64,000 nucleotides of DNA, taken from positions 2,728,001 through 2,792,000 of the forward strand of contig NZ_CP049257.1 in assembly GCF_011046535.1 (NCBI RefSeq), read 5' to 3'. The DNA is from Nocardioides anomalus. Lineage in GTDB: Bacteria; Actinomycetota; Actinomycetes; Propionibacteriales; Nocardioidaceae. The notes beneath the pieces are model-generated. The model was not told the DNA's origin. It did not search any database and worked only from the letters and a program-made list of their open reading frames with translations. Both the position numbers and the translations under genes were made by a program. Positions 46,033-53,326 of the stretch are shown piece by piece; the stretch's first letter is position 1, and every line of letters starts with the position of its first letter.

Positions 46033-46064
46033 TCCAGTTTCACCGGCCGGCCGGTGAAACTGGA
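46033..46064. repeat. 32-bp perfect palindrome between divergent genes
   Basis: TCCAGTTTCACCGGCC joined to its exact reverse complement, no loop. It lies 20 bp upstream of the MetE-like ATG and 34 bp before the -10 box of the divergent hydrolase gene. Candidate operator or a copy of a dispersed palindrome. I see no second copy in the window. Confidence 0.75.
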
Positions 46065-46081
46065 GCAAAGCGGACGCAGGG

Positions 46082-46103
46082 CGTCCGGAACCGCGGCTAG
46101 CGT
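46082..46103 (+). promoter_or_regulatory. Shared WYL-type box plus -10 TAGCGT (copy 1)
   Basis: CGTCCGGAACCGC (46082-46094), 2 nt, CTAGCGT (46097-46103), then 7 nt to the ATG at 46111. The same box with the same spacing occurs at 48377-48398 and, with one box change, at 51835-51856. Confidence 0.65.
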
Positions 46104-46110
46104 CTTGGCC

Positions 46111-46692
46111 ATGGCAGACGTACTCCTCTTCCACCACATCCAGGGCCTCACCCCCGGCGTCGTCGCGTTCGCGGACAGGCTGCGGGCGGCGGGTCACACC
46201 GTGCACACCCCCGACCTGTACGACGGGCGCACGTTCGACTCGATCCAGGACGGCGCCGCGTTCTCGCAGGGCGAGGGCGGTCCCGACCTCGAGAAGCTGG
46301 CCGACGAGGTCGCCGCCGGGCTGCCCGAGGGGCTGGTCTACGCGGGGATCTCCTCGGGAGTCATGCAGGCGCAGCGGCTGGCCCAGACCCGCCCGGGCGC
46401 GAAGGGTGCGGTCCTCATGGAGGCCTGCCTGCCGATCAGCGGCGAGTGGGCGATCGGGCCGTGGCCGGCCGGCGTACCCGTCCAGGTGCACGGCATGGAC
46501 GCCGACGAGTTCTTCGCCGGCGACGGCGACATCGACGCGGCCCGCGAGCTGGTCGCCTCGACCGACGACGGCGAGCTGTTCGTCTACGAGGGCGACCAGC
46601 ACCTGTTCGAGGACTCCTCGCTCCCGTCGTACGACGCGGAGGCGGCGCAGCTGCTGGAGACCCGGGTGCTGGAGTTCCTCGGCCGGATCTAG
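46111..46692 (+). CDS. Dienelactone hydrolase-like alpha/beta hydrolase
   Basis: 193 residues. It begins ADVLLFHHIQGLTPGVVAFADRLRAAGHTVHTPDLYDG, as dienelactone hydrolase-family proteins do. The nucleophile elbow is GISSG with serine at about 81 instead of the cysteine of classical dienelactone hydrolase. The acid is in HGMDADEFF and the histidine in EGDQHLFED. The stop codon TAG is part of the 24-bp arm of a hairpin. The ATG follows a TAGCGT box by 7 nt and the box described at 46082. It is a candidate member of a small WYL-controlled regulon. Confidence 0.82.
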   Translation: MADVLLFHHIQGLTPGVVAFADRLRAAGHTVHTPDLYDGRTFDSIQDGAAFSQGEGGPDLEKLADEVAAGLPEGLVYAGISSGVMQAQRLAQTRPGAKGAVLMEACLPISGEWAIGPWPAGVPVQVHGMDADEFFAGDGDIDAARELVASTDDGELFVYEGDQHLFEDSSLPSYDAEAAQLLETRVLEFLGRI

Positions 46693-46742
46693 GGCCTGTG
46701 GATCAAGTCGGCGTGGATGCCGACTTGATCCACAGGCCCTAG
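46689..46742. repeat. Perfect hairpin, 24-bp arms with 6-nt loop
   Basis: Arm 46689-46712 (starting CTAGGGCCTGTGG) pairs perfectly with 46719-46742 (ending CCACAGGCCCTAG) around GTGGAT. The left arm includes the TAG stop of the hydrolase. The right arm ends in the TAG of the TAGCGT -10 box of the next gene. It could terminate the hydrolase transcript, but it also touches the next promoter. Confidence 0.8.
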
Positions 46743-46745
46743 CGT
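46740..46745 (+). promoter_or_regulatory. -10 box TAGCGT of the VOC gene
   Basis: TAGCGT followed by 6 nt and the ATG at 46752. Its first three bases belong to the hairpin arm. Confidence 0.5.
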
Positions 46746-46751
46746 GAGGCC

Positions 46752-47393
46752 ATGACCTCGCGGCTGGCGGCGGTGACCTACGACGCCCTCGATCCCGAAC
46801 GGCTCACGGCGTTCTGGGACGCGCTGGTCCCGTCGGCCGAGCACCAGGTGGCCCTGCGGTTCGTCGCGGGGACACCACCGGCGCCAGGCACGCGGACCCT
46901 CCACCTGCACCTGACCAGCGAGTCGGCCGAGCACCAGCGGGCCACGGTCGACCAGGCCCTGGCCCTCGGCGGCTCGCACCTCGATGTGGGCCAGCGGCCG
47001 GACGAGGGCCACGTGGTGCTGGCCGATCCGGAGGGGAACGCGTTCTGCGTGATCGAGCCCGGCAACTCCTACCTGGCCGGCACCGGCTTCCTCGGCGAGG
47101 TGGCCTGCGACGGGAGCCGCGCGGTCGGCGTGTTCTGGAGCGAGGCGCTGGGCTGGCCGCTGGTCTGGGACGAGGACGGCGAGACCGCCGTCCAGTCGCC
47201 GCACGGCGGCACGAAGGTCGCGTGGGGCGGCGGCCCGGAGACGGCCAAGCTCGGGCGCAACCCGCAGCGGTTCACCATCGGCGCCGACGAGGCCGAGGTC
47301 GAGCGGCTGCTCGGGCTCGGCGCCACCCGCCTGTCCGAGCACGAGCTGGCCGACCCCGACGGCAACGAGGTCGAGCTGGTCCCACCCAGCTAG
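46752..47393 (+). CDS. Two-domain VOC (glyoxalase/bleomycin resistance-like) protein
   Basis: 213 residues in two VOC halves. The first ends HVVLADPEGNAFCVIEPGN and the second ends SEHELADPDGNEVELVPPS. Conserved His/Glu metal ligands are only partly present (for example HLHLTSE and FCVIE). Family members bind metal ions and small molecules or act as lyases, isomerases or antibiotic-binding proteins. It is encoded between a dienelactone hydrolase-like gene and a WYL regulator. Its stop overlaps the end of the regulator gene by 4 bp. Confidence 0.8.
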   Translation: MTSRLAAVTYDALDPERLTAFWDALVPSAEHQVALRFVAGTPPAPGTRTLHLHLTSESAEHQRATVDQALALGGSHLDVGQRPDEGHVVLADPEGNAFCVIEPGNSYLAGTGFLGEVACDGSRAVGVFWSEALGWPLVWDEDGETAVQSPHGGTKVAWGGGPETAKLGRNPQRFTIGADEAEVERLLGLGATRLSEHELADPDGNEVELVPPS

Positions 47394-48343
47394 TCCAGGG
47401 CCGCGTTCAGCCGCTCGGCCAGGTCCCGCACGGCGTCACGGATCTCCGGACCGCCGACCACGCGGTAAGGCACGGGGAACTCGGCGATCTCGGTGGCGTA
47501 CCAGTGGCGGTTCTCGGTGGTCCCGAGCAGCCGGGTGTGCCCGTCGTCGACGGCCTCGAGCCGGCCGAGGCTGCGCGAGATCCAGCGGCGCACGTCCTCG
47601 AGCGGCGCGTCGAGGACCACCTCCACGGCGTACGGCCAGCCCTGGGACATCTGCTCCTCGAGCGCGGCCAGCGGGTCGAGGTCGGCGGGCGGCTCGAACC
47701 GCTCGGGCAGCACGTCGACGGAGGTGACCCGGTCGATGCGGTACATCCGGCGGGCGTCGGCCGGGTGCGACCAGCCGAGGACGTACCACCGGCCGTGCCG
47801 AACGACGACCGCCCACGGGTCGACCTGGAGGGTGCGCTCGCGGTGCGGGCCGAGCGCGTAGCCGATCCGGACCCGCTGCTGGTCGGCCGAGGCGCGGACC
47901 AGGGTCGCGGTGGTCTCGGGGTGCGGTGGGTCGGGGTCGGTGCGCCGGGCCGCGACCGAGCGCAGGGCCTCGAAGGGACGGGCGACGTTCTCGGGCAGGA
48001 CGCGGACCATCTTGCCGACGGCGGTGGCCACCGGGTCGTCGCCGGAGGCCCGGCCGTGCGCCTCCATCACGGCCATGACCAGGCCGAGCGCCTCCTCCGC
48101 GCTGAACATCAGCGGCGGCAGGCGCAGGCCGCGGCCGACGCGGTAGCCGCCGTAGGGCCCGCGCACCGACTCCACCGGTACGCCGGCCTCGCGCAGGATC
48201 GCGACGTAGCGACGAGCCGCCCGTTCCGAGACCCCTAGCCGCTCCCCGAGCCGCTCGGCGCTGATGCCCGGGCTCCCCTGGAGGAGCTCGAGGGCGAGCA
48301 GGGCCCGCGACGTCGGACTGGTGTCGCCGGAGTCCATGGACAC
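47390..48343 (-). CDS. WYL-domain transcriptional regulator (YafY/PafBC-like, HTH_11)
   Basis: 317 residues. The N-terminal helix-turn-helix of DeoR/HTH_11 type is SRALLALELLQGSPGISAERLGERLGVSERAARRYVAIL. RGPYGGYRVGRGLRLPPLMFS follows, then a WYL domain (RVRIGYALGPHRERTLQVDPWAVVVRHGRWYVLGWSHP with RMYRIDRV) and a C-terminal WCX extension. WYL proteins sense ligands or DNA and can activate promoters that lack a -35. Genes in both directions nearby share a box that fits such an activator. The GTG at 48343 stands 6 nt after TAGCGT. Confidence 0.88.
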   Translation of the reverse strand: MSMDSGDTSPTSRALLALELLQGSPGISAERLGERLGVSERAARRYVAILREAGVPVESVRGPYGGYRVGRGLRLPPLMFSAEEALGLVMAVMEAHGRASGDDPVATAVGKMVRVLPENVARPFEALRSVAARRTDPDPPHPETTATLVRASADQQRVRIGYALGPHRERTLQVDPWAVVVRHGRWYVLGWSHPADARRMYRIDRVTSVDVLPERFEPPADLDPLAALEEQMSQGWPYAVEVVLDAPLEDVRRWISRSLGRLEAVDDGHTRLLGTTENRHWYATEIAEFPVPYRVVGGPEIRDAVRDLAERLNAALD

Positions 48344-48349
48344 CCCTGC

Positions 48350-48355
48350 ACGCTA
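48350..48355 (-). promoter_or_regulatory. -10 box TAGCGT of the WYL regulator
   Basis: TAGCGT on the minus strand, 6 nt before the GTG at 48343. The shared box seen at the neighbouring promoters is not present 15 nt upstream of this one. Confidence 0.5.
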
Positions 48356-48376
48356 GTCGACGTAGCGGAAGAAGAA

Positions 48377-48398
48377 CGTCCGGAACCGCCCCTAGCGT
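48377..48398 (+). promoter_or_regulatory. Shared WYL-type box plus -10 TAGCGT (copy 2)
   Basis: CGTCCGGAACCGC (48377-48389), 2 nt, CTAGCGT (48392-48398), then 7 nt to the ATG at 48406. It matches copy 1 at every box and -10 base. The GTC of the box lies 15 nt before TAGCGT, as in the PafBC RecA-NDp motif. Confidence 0.65.
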
Positions 48399-48405
48399 CT
48401 CGTCC

Positions 48406-48936
48406 ATGACCGCGACTCCGCTGCCCACCGCCGGCGACGAGGTGCAGACCCTGCTGGGCGTCCTCGACCGCAACCGGCGCACCTTCGCCTGGAAGTGCTT
48501 CGGCCCCGACTCCGGGGGGATGCACCGCGCCCACCCGCCGTCGACCGTGACCCTGGCCGGGCTGGTCAAGCACCTCTCGCTGATCGAGGACTTCTACTTC
48601 TCGCTCGGCCTCGGCGAGGTGATGCCGCAGCCGTGGCGCGACGTGGACTTCGACGCCGACCCCGACTGGGAGTGGCGCAGCGCCGCCGACGACTCGCCCG
48701 AGGAGCTCGAGGCGCTCTGGCGGGCCGCGGTCGAGCGCTCGCGGGCTGCGACCGCCGCGTTCCTGGCCGAGCACACCCTCGACGACCCGGTCGCCTGGAC
48801 CCAGCACGACGAGGTCCCGAACGCCCGGCGCAGCGTGGTCGACATGATCGAGGAGTACGCGCGGCACACCGGTCACGCCGACCTGATCCGCGAGTCGGTC
48901 GACGGCCTGGTGGGTGAGGACGCGCCCCGGGAGTGA
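48406..48936 (+). CDS. DinB-family protein (DUF664)
   Basis: 176 residues. LLGVLDRNRRTFAWKCFG, then STVTLAGLVKHLSLIEDFYFSLGLGE carries the first metal histidine, and MIEEYARHTGHADLIRESVDG carries the HxxxH-like pair. These are the marks of the four-helix DinB/YfiT fold. Related proteins include mycothiol- and bacillithiol-dependent enzymes, so a thiol-transfer or detoxification role is possible. The gene is divergent from the WYL regulator and has the shared box. Confidence 0.85.
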   Translation: MTATPLPTAGDEVQTLLGVLDRNRRTFAWKCFGPDSGGMHRAHPPSTVTLAGLVKHLSLIEDFYFSLGLGEVMPQPWRDVDFDADPDWEWRSAADDSPEELEALWRAAVERSRAATAAFLAEHTLDDPVAWTQHDEVPNARRSVVDMIEEYARHTGHADLIRESVDGLVGEDAPRE

Positions 48937-48973
48937 GGCTCGCATTCGCCTGCGGCGCGTGACGCCTGTGACC

Positions 48974-48979
48974 TAGGGT
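48974..48979 (+). promoter_or_regulatory. -10 box TAGGGT upstream of the MASE1-like kinase
   Basis: TAGGGT lies 76 nt before the GTG at 49055, so this gene would have a leader of about 70 nt, unlike most neighbours. GAGGAG lies just before the start codon. Confidence 0.35.
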
Positions 48980-49054
48980 GACGGGCGGGAGCAAGACCGG
49001 CAGGACCGACGGAAGGCAGTGCGGGGGCGCCGCTGACTGAGCGAGGAGAACGGG

Positions 49055-51064
49055 GTGTCCACGCGACTGCGCGCGGCCGTCGTCGCCGCGCTCCTCGCCC
49101 TCATGGTCGGGTTCGGGATCATGGCGGTCACCGCCACGCCCGAGGGCGGCCGCGGCATCGGCATCTGGCCGGTCGCCCTGGCCACGGCCACCCTGATGCT
49201 CACCCGCCGGCCCCGCGCCCTCTGGTGGCTCCCGGCGCTCGCCGCGGTAGGCGTCGGCACCCTGTGGGCCTCGCGGCCCTTCGACGTCGCCCTCGGGCTC
49301 GGCCTCGGGCTGAGCGCGGAGGCCGGGGTGACCTGGTGGATCGCCAGCCAGGGCCGCCGTGAGCGCGCCGCGCTGCTGACCATCGTCGACCTGTCCCGCT
49401 TCCTGCTCGCCTGCACCGCGGGGGCGCTGACCATGGCTGTCGTCTCCGCCATCACCTCGGCGGTGACCGGGTGGGGCACGCCGTGGCTGCTCGCGCTCAC
49501 CACCGGCACGTCGAGCCTGGCCGCCCAGGTCGCGCTGCTGCCGTTCTTCTGCCGCTTCCGGATCCAGCCGCCCATCGCCGGGCCGGTCGAGCGGGCCGCG
49601 CAGTGGACGGTGCTGCTCGCGGTCACGGTCGCGGTCATGGTGCCGACCGAGTTCCCCTCCCTGGCCCTGCTGATCGTGCCGGTGCTCGCGTGGGGCGCGC
49701 TGCGCAACGGCTCCTACGAGGCGATGGCCCAGATGGCGGTGGCCGTCGGGCTCGCGATGCCCATCACCACCGCCGGCCACGGCCCCTTCGCGCGACCGGA
49801 CGAGAGGTTCGGCGTACCCGTCGACATGCAGGGCATCCTGCTGGCCACGTTCGCGGTCGTGTGCGCGCTGGTCGTGCTAACCCTGCGGATCACCGTGGGC
49901 GAGGCGCAGGCCCAGGCCCGCCAGGTGGCCGCCGAGCGCGACCGGCTGCGCAACGTCGTGGACGGCATCACCAGCACGGCGATCATCGGCGCCGACGTCG
50001 ACGGGACGATCACGCTGTTCAACCCCGGCGCCGAGCGGCTGCTCGGGTACGACGCGACGGCGGCCCTGGGCCAGTCCACGCGGATGCTGCACTCCGAGGC
50101 GTCGGTGAGCGCCAAGGCGGCCGAGCTCGACCTGCCGGACGACTACTCCAGCGTCGCCGCGCACCTGATGGGGCTGGGGCCCACCCAGATGGGCTTCCGG
50201 CGCCACGACGGCGAGGAGCGGCAGCACCAGATGTCGCTCAACCGGGTCCGTGACGATCGGGGCGAGGCCATCGGCTACGTCAGCACCTCCGAGGACGTCA
50301 CCGACCGGCTGCGCGCCGAGGCCGCGCTGGTGGAGGCCCTGGAGACCGAGCGCAAGGCCGTCGAGCAGCTGCGCGAGGTGGACCGGGTCAAGGACGCCTT
50401 CGTCTCCAGCGTCAGCCACGAGCTGCGCACGCCGATCACCTCGATCCTGGGCTACACCGAGCTGCTCGAGGAGGGCGCGCTCGGCCCGCTCACCCAGGCC
50501 CAGTCCGATGCCGTCGACCGGATCAGCCGCAACTCCAGCCGGCTGCTCTCGCTCATCTCCGAGCTGCTCACCCTCGGCAAGGTGCACGCCGCCGAGCTGC
50601 CCGCCCAGCACCAGCTCGTCGACCTCAACCACGTCGTCGCCGCCGCCCTCGCCGTCCTCTCCCCCACCGTGGCCCGCCGCGACGTCGAGCTGACCGTCGA
50701 CCTGCCCGCCGGACCGGTCACGGTCCGAGGCGACCGCGACATGCTCGAGCGCGTGGTGCTCAACCTCAGCGACAACGCGCTCAAGTTCACCCCCGACGGC
50801 GGCTCGGTCCGCGTCTCGCTCACCGCCGAGGCGGACCGCGCCCTCCTCGAGGTCGCCGACACCGGCATCGGCGTGCCCGCCCACGAGCAGGAGCGGCTCT
50901 TCGACCGCTTCTTCCGCTCCTCGCTCGCCCAGCACCACGCCATCCCCGGCTCGGGGCTCGGCCTCTCGATCGCGAAGAAGATCGTCGAGCAGCACGGCGG
51001 TGCCCTCGAGGTCGAGTCCGAGGCCGGCACCGGCTCGACCTTCCGGGTCTGCCTCCCGCTCTAG
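49055..51064 (+). CDS. Orphan MASE1-like/PAS sensor histidine kinase
   Basis: 669 residues. The first about 270 residues hold around eight membrane segments in a MASE1-like arrangement (GIWPVALATATLMLTRRP early on). A coiled linker and a PAS domain (RLRNVVDGITSTAIIGADVDGTITLFNPGAERLLGYDA, about 290-420) follow. The HisKA helix has FVSSVSHELRTPITS with His 455, and the ATPase has the N box LNLSDNALKFTPDG and G boxes DTGIGVPAHEQ and GSGLGLSIAKKIVEQHGG. No response regulator is adjacent, so its partner lies elsewhere. Confidence 0.88.
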   Translation: MSTRLRAAVVAALLALMVGFGIMAVTATPEGGRGIGIWPVALATATLMLTRRPRALWWLPALAAVGVGTLWASRPFDVALGLGLGLSAEAGVTWWIASQGRRERAALLTIVDLSRFLLACTAGALTMAVVSAITSAVTGWGTPWLLALTTGTSSLAAQVALLPFFCRFRIQPPIAGPVERAAQWTVLLAVTVAVMVPTEFPSLALLIVPVLAWGALRNGSYEAMAQMAVAVGLAMPITTAGHGPFARPDERFGVPVDMQGILLATFAVVCALVVLTLRITVGEAQAQARQVAAERDRLRNVVDGITSTAIIGADVDGTITLFNPGAERLLGYDATAALGQSTRMLHSEASVSAKAAELDLPDDYSSVAAHLMGLGPTQMGFRRHDGEERQHQMSLNRVRDDRGEAIGYVSTSEDVTDRLRAEAALVEALETERKAVEQLREVDRVKDAFVSSVSHELRTPITSILGYTELLEEGALGPLTQAQSDAVDRISRNSSRLLSLISELLTLGKVHAAELPAQHQLVDLNHVVAAALAVLSPTVARRDVELTVDLPAGPVTVRGDRDMLERVVLNLSDNALKFTPDGGSVRVSLTAEADRALLEVADTGIGVPAHEQERLFDRFFRSSLAQHHAIPGSGLGLSIAKKIVEQHGGALEVESEAGTGSTFRVCLPL

Positions 51065-51069
51065 TCGCT

Positions 51070-51828
51070 CTAGTCGCTCTCGTCGTCCCGGTCCCGGGCG
51101 TCCAGCACGTCGAGGTCGCGCTCGGCGTACGCGCGGTGCTCCCACTCCTCGTTGAGCACGACCAGCAGGCACTCGCGCACCGGCACGTCGTCGTACGCCG
51201 GCCAGCCGGGCGGCGGCATCGAGACCGTGCCGGCGAGCTGCTCCTCACCCAGCCCGTCCAGCACCCCGCGCACCAGCGCCTGCCGCTCGGCCCGCACCGC
51301 CAGCACCTCGTCCAGCGACGGCCGCGCCTCGCGGTCCCACGGCACGCCCTCCCACCCCGGCGCCTCGTCCCACGGCAGGTCCAGCGGGTGCCACGGCGAC
51401 GGGTCCCCCAGCACCATCCGCGCCACCCACGCGTCGGTGGCGAAGCACAGGTGCCGCAGGGTCGAGACGAACGACCACTCGTCCCCCACCGGCTCGTGCA
51501 GGCGCGCCTCGTCGTATCCCCGCGCCCGCGCGACGGTCGCCGCCCAGCGCCCCTCCAGCACCTCCCACGCCGCCCGGAACCCCTCGCCCGTCTCCGGCCG
51601 CATCAGCGCCCGCTCCGGGTCGCGCCGGTCCAGCTCGGCCTCGACCAGCGGTCCGATGTCCACGCCGTTGACCACCACGTTGCGCAGCTCGCCGTGCACC
51701 TCCACGTCCCACACGTCGACCCCGCGCAGCCGCAGGCCCGTGACGCCGCCCCCGCGCAGGTCGCCCCCGCGCACCACGGTGTTGCGGAAGGTCCGGCCGG
51801 TGAGGTCGTGCTCGCGTCGCTCGAACAT
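51070..51828 (-). CDS. DinB-family protein with N-terminal pentapeptide-like segment
   Basis: 252 residues. The first about 55 residues contain short repeating strands (RTFRNTVVRGGDLRGGGVTGLRLRGVDVWDV) like a pentapeptide or right-handed helix segment. The DinB part follows: GDEWSFVSTLRHLCFATDAWVARM with the first histidine and ECLLVVLNEEWEHRAYAERDL near the end. The enzyme activity is unknown. It ends 5 bp after the kinase stop, tail to tail, across a small tandem duplication of TCTAGTCGC. Its promoter has a near-perfect copy of the WYL-type box. Confidence 0.8.
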   Translation of the reverse strand: MFERREHDLTGRTFRNTVVRGGDLRGGGVTGLRLRGVDVWDVEVHGELRNVVVNGVDIGPLVEAELDRRDPERALMRPETGEGFRAAWEVLEGRWAATVARARGYDEARLHEPVGDEWSFVSTLRHLCFATDAWVARMVLGDPSPWHPLDLPWDEAPGWEGVPWDREARPSLDEVLAVRAERQALVRGVLDGLGEEQLAGTVSMPPPGWPAYDDVPVRECLLVVLNEEWEHRAYAERDLDVLDARDRDDESD

Positions 51829-51834
51829 GGCCCC

Positions 51835-51856
51835 AGGCTAGGAGCGGTTGCGGACG
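51835..51856 (-). promoter_or_regulatory. WYL-type box plus -10 TAGCCT (copy 3)
   Basis: On the minus strand CGTCCGCAACCGC (51856-51844), 2 nt, CTAGCCT (51841-51835), then 6 nt to the ATG at 51828. One base in the box and one in the -10 differ from copies 1 and 2. Confidence 0.55.
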
Positions 51857-51872
51857 GAAGGCTTCCGCCGGC

Positions 51873-52604
51873 TCAGGCCCGGTAGCCGCCGCTCAGGCTG
51901 CGCGAGACCGGGATGGCGGTGATGGAGGCGTGCCGGCTCAGCCGCACGAGCATGTCCACGACCGTCACCACGTCGCCGACGCGGATCATCGTCTCCGCCG
52001 CCACGCCCTCCAGGCCCGCGGTCATGTCGGTGTCGACGTAGCCCGGCAGGATCGCCGACGCGGTGACGCCGGAGGCCGCCTCGTCGAGGTTGAGCGTCTC
52101 GACGAAGGAGGTGAGCGCCGCCTTGCTGGCGGCGTAGGCCGCCAGGCCGGGCTCGGCGTAGCGGCCGGTCAGCGAGGAGACGGCCACCACGCGGGCGCCG
52201 TGCTCGGGGTCGGCGGCGGCGCCCCGGCGCAGCAGCGGGAGGGCGGCCGCGGTGAGCACGAACTGCGACGTGAGGTTGACGGTCAGGGTGCGCTCGAAGC
52301 GACGCAGCGGGAAGGTGTCCACCGCACCCTTGGCCGCCATGCCGGCGTTGAGGACCAGCACGCTCATCGCCCCGAACGCGCGCTCGTGGGCCTCGGCGAG
52401 GGGCGGCAGCGAGTCGAGGTCGGTGAGGTCGCTGGCGCGGTGGGCGACCCGCGGCGCCCCGGCCGCGCGCAGCTCGGCGGCCAGCTCGACCAGGTCCTCG
52501 TCGCGGCGGGAGGACACGGTCAGCCCGAAGCCCGAAGCCGCCAGGCTCAGGGCCACGGCGCGGCCGATGCCCCGCGAGGCACCGGTGATCAGCGCGGTCC
52601 TCAT
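51873..52604 (-). CDS. Short-chain dehydrogenase/reductase
   Basis: 243 residues, classical SDR. TALITGASRGIGRAVALSLA (TGxxxGxG), VLVLNAGMAAKG (NAG), active-site Ser in VVAVSSLTGRYAEPG and the YAASK pair in LAAYAASKAALTSF are all present. It ends the 13-gene catabolic operon and probably oxidises or reduces an acyl-CoA intermediate or alcohol with NAD(P). The ATG overlaps the TetR stop (ATGA). Confidence 0.88.
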   Translation of the reverse strand: MRTALITGASRGIGRAVALSLAASGFGLTVSSRRDEDLVELAAELRAAGAPRVAHRASDLTDLDSLPPLAEAHERAFGAMSVLVLNAGMAAKGAVDTFPLRRFERTLTVNLTSQFVLTAAALPLLRRGAAADPEHGARVVAVSSLTGRYAEPGLAAYAASKAALTSFVETLNLDEAASGVTASAILPGYVDTDMTAGLEGVAAETMIRVGDVVTVVDMLVRLSRHASITAIPVSRSLSGGYRA

Positions 52605-53326
52605 CCGTCGGCCCCCTCGGACGGTCCCCTCAGCCCGAGCAGCCCGACGAGCCCCGCGGCCAGCACGTCGACGTGGTCGTCGAGAGCGGTCTCGCGGTGG
52701 AGCACGAAGTGCTCGTAGCAGTAGCGCTCGACCAGGGTGGCCAGCAGGTCGGCGAGCCGCGAGGCGGGCAGGTCGGCGCGCACGCGTCCGGCGGCCACCC
52801 CGGTGACGACGCACGCCTCGAGCCGGCCGCGGTAGACGCGGCTGTAGTCCTGGTAAAGCGACCGCAGCCGGGGCGAGACGAGCGTGCCGGTCTCCCAGAG
52901 CTCGAGCAGCTCCGCGTGCGCGACGTACAGCCCGAGGAACCGGTCGAGGAAGCCCCGCAGCCCGGGCTCACCGGCCAGGCTGTCCCAGCGGTCCAGCCCG
53001 CTGGCCAGCGAGGCGCGCACGAAGTCGACCAGCACGAGGGCGGTCACGTCGTGGACGTCCTCGAAGTACTGGTAGAAGGTGCCGAGGCTGACCTCGGAGC
53101 GCGAGGCGATGTCGGCGACCGTGGTGCGGGTGTAGCCCTGCTCTCGGAACAGCGCCCGGGCGCTGTCGGCCAGGCGGCGCCGGGTCGCCTCGGCCTGCGG
53201 TCCGAGCTTCTGCGAGCGGCCCACGCGGCGCGCGCCCGTGTGGATGGACTCCACCGAGCGGCGCAGCCGGTCCTCGAGCTCGTCGACCGCGGCGGTGTCG
53301 AGCGCGGTCGCCCGGGCCGCGCTCAC
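52601..53326 (-). CDS. TetR-family transcriptional regulator
   Basis: 241 residues. About 45 leading residues (SAARATALDTAAVDELEDRL) precede the TetR helix-turn-helix RRRLADSARALFREQGYTRTTVADIASRSEVSLGTFYQYF. A KstR2-like ligand domain of about 130 residues follows. It is inside the operon rather than divergent from it, which suggests autoregulation together with the catabolic genes, probably released by a CoA thioester. The GTG overlaps the stop of the acyl-CoA dehydrogenase gene. Confidence 0.85.
   Translation of the reverse strand: MSAARATALDTAAVDELEDRLRRSVESIHTGARRVGRSQKLGPQAEATRRRLADSARALFREQGYTRTTVADIASRSEVSLGTFYQYFEDVHDVTALVLVDFVRASLASGLDRWDSLAGEPGLRGFLDRFLGLYVAHAELLELWETGTLVSPRLRSLYQDYSRVYRGRLEACVVTGVAAGRVRADLPASRLADLLATLVERYCYEHFVLHRETALDDHVDVLAAGLVGLLGLRGPSEGADG

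Noticed and set aside
46689..46742. The hairpin as a plain intrinsic terminator
   Set aside because: No T tract, and it overlaps the next -10 box, so I list it as a repeat with an uncertain role.
51058..51080. Tandem TCTAGTCGC repeat at the tail-to-tail junction of kinase and DinB genes
   Set aside because: Only two short units. It probably reflects a small duplication around the stop codons.
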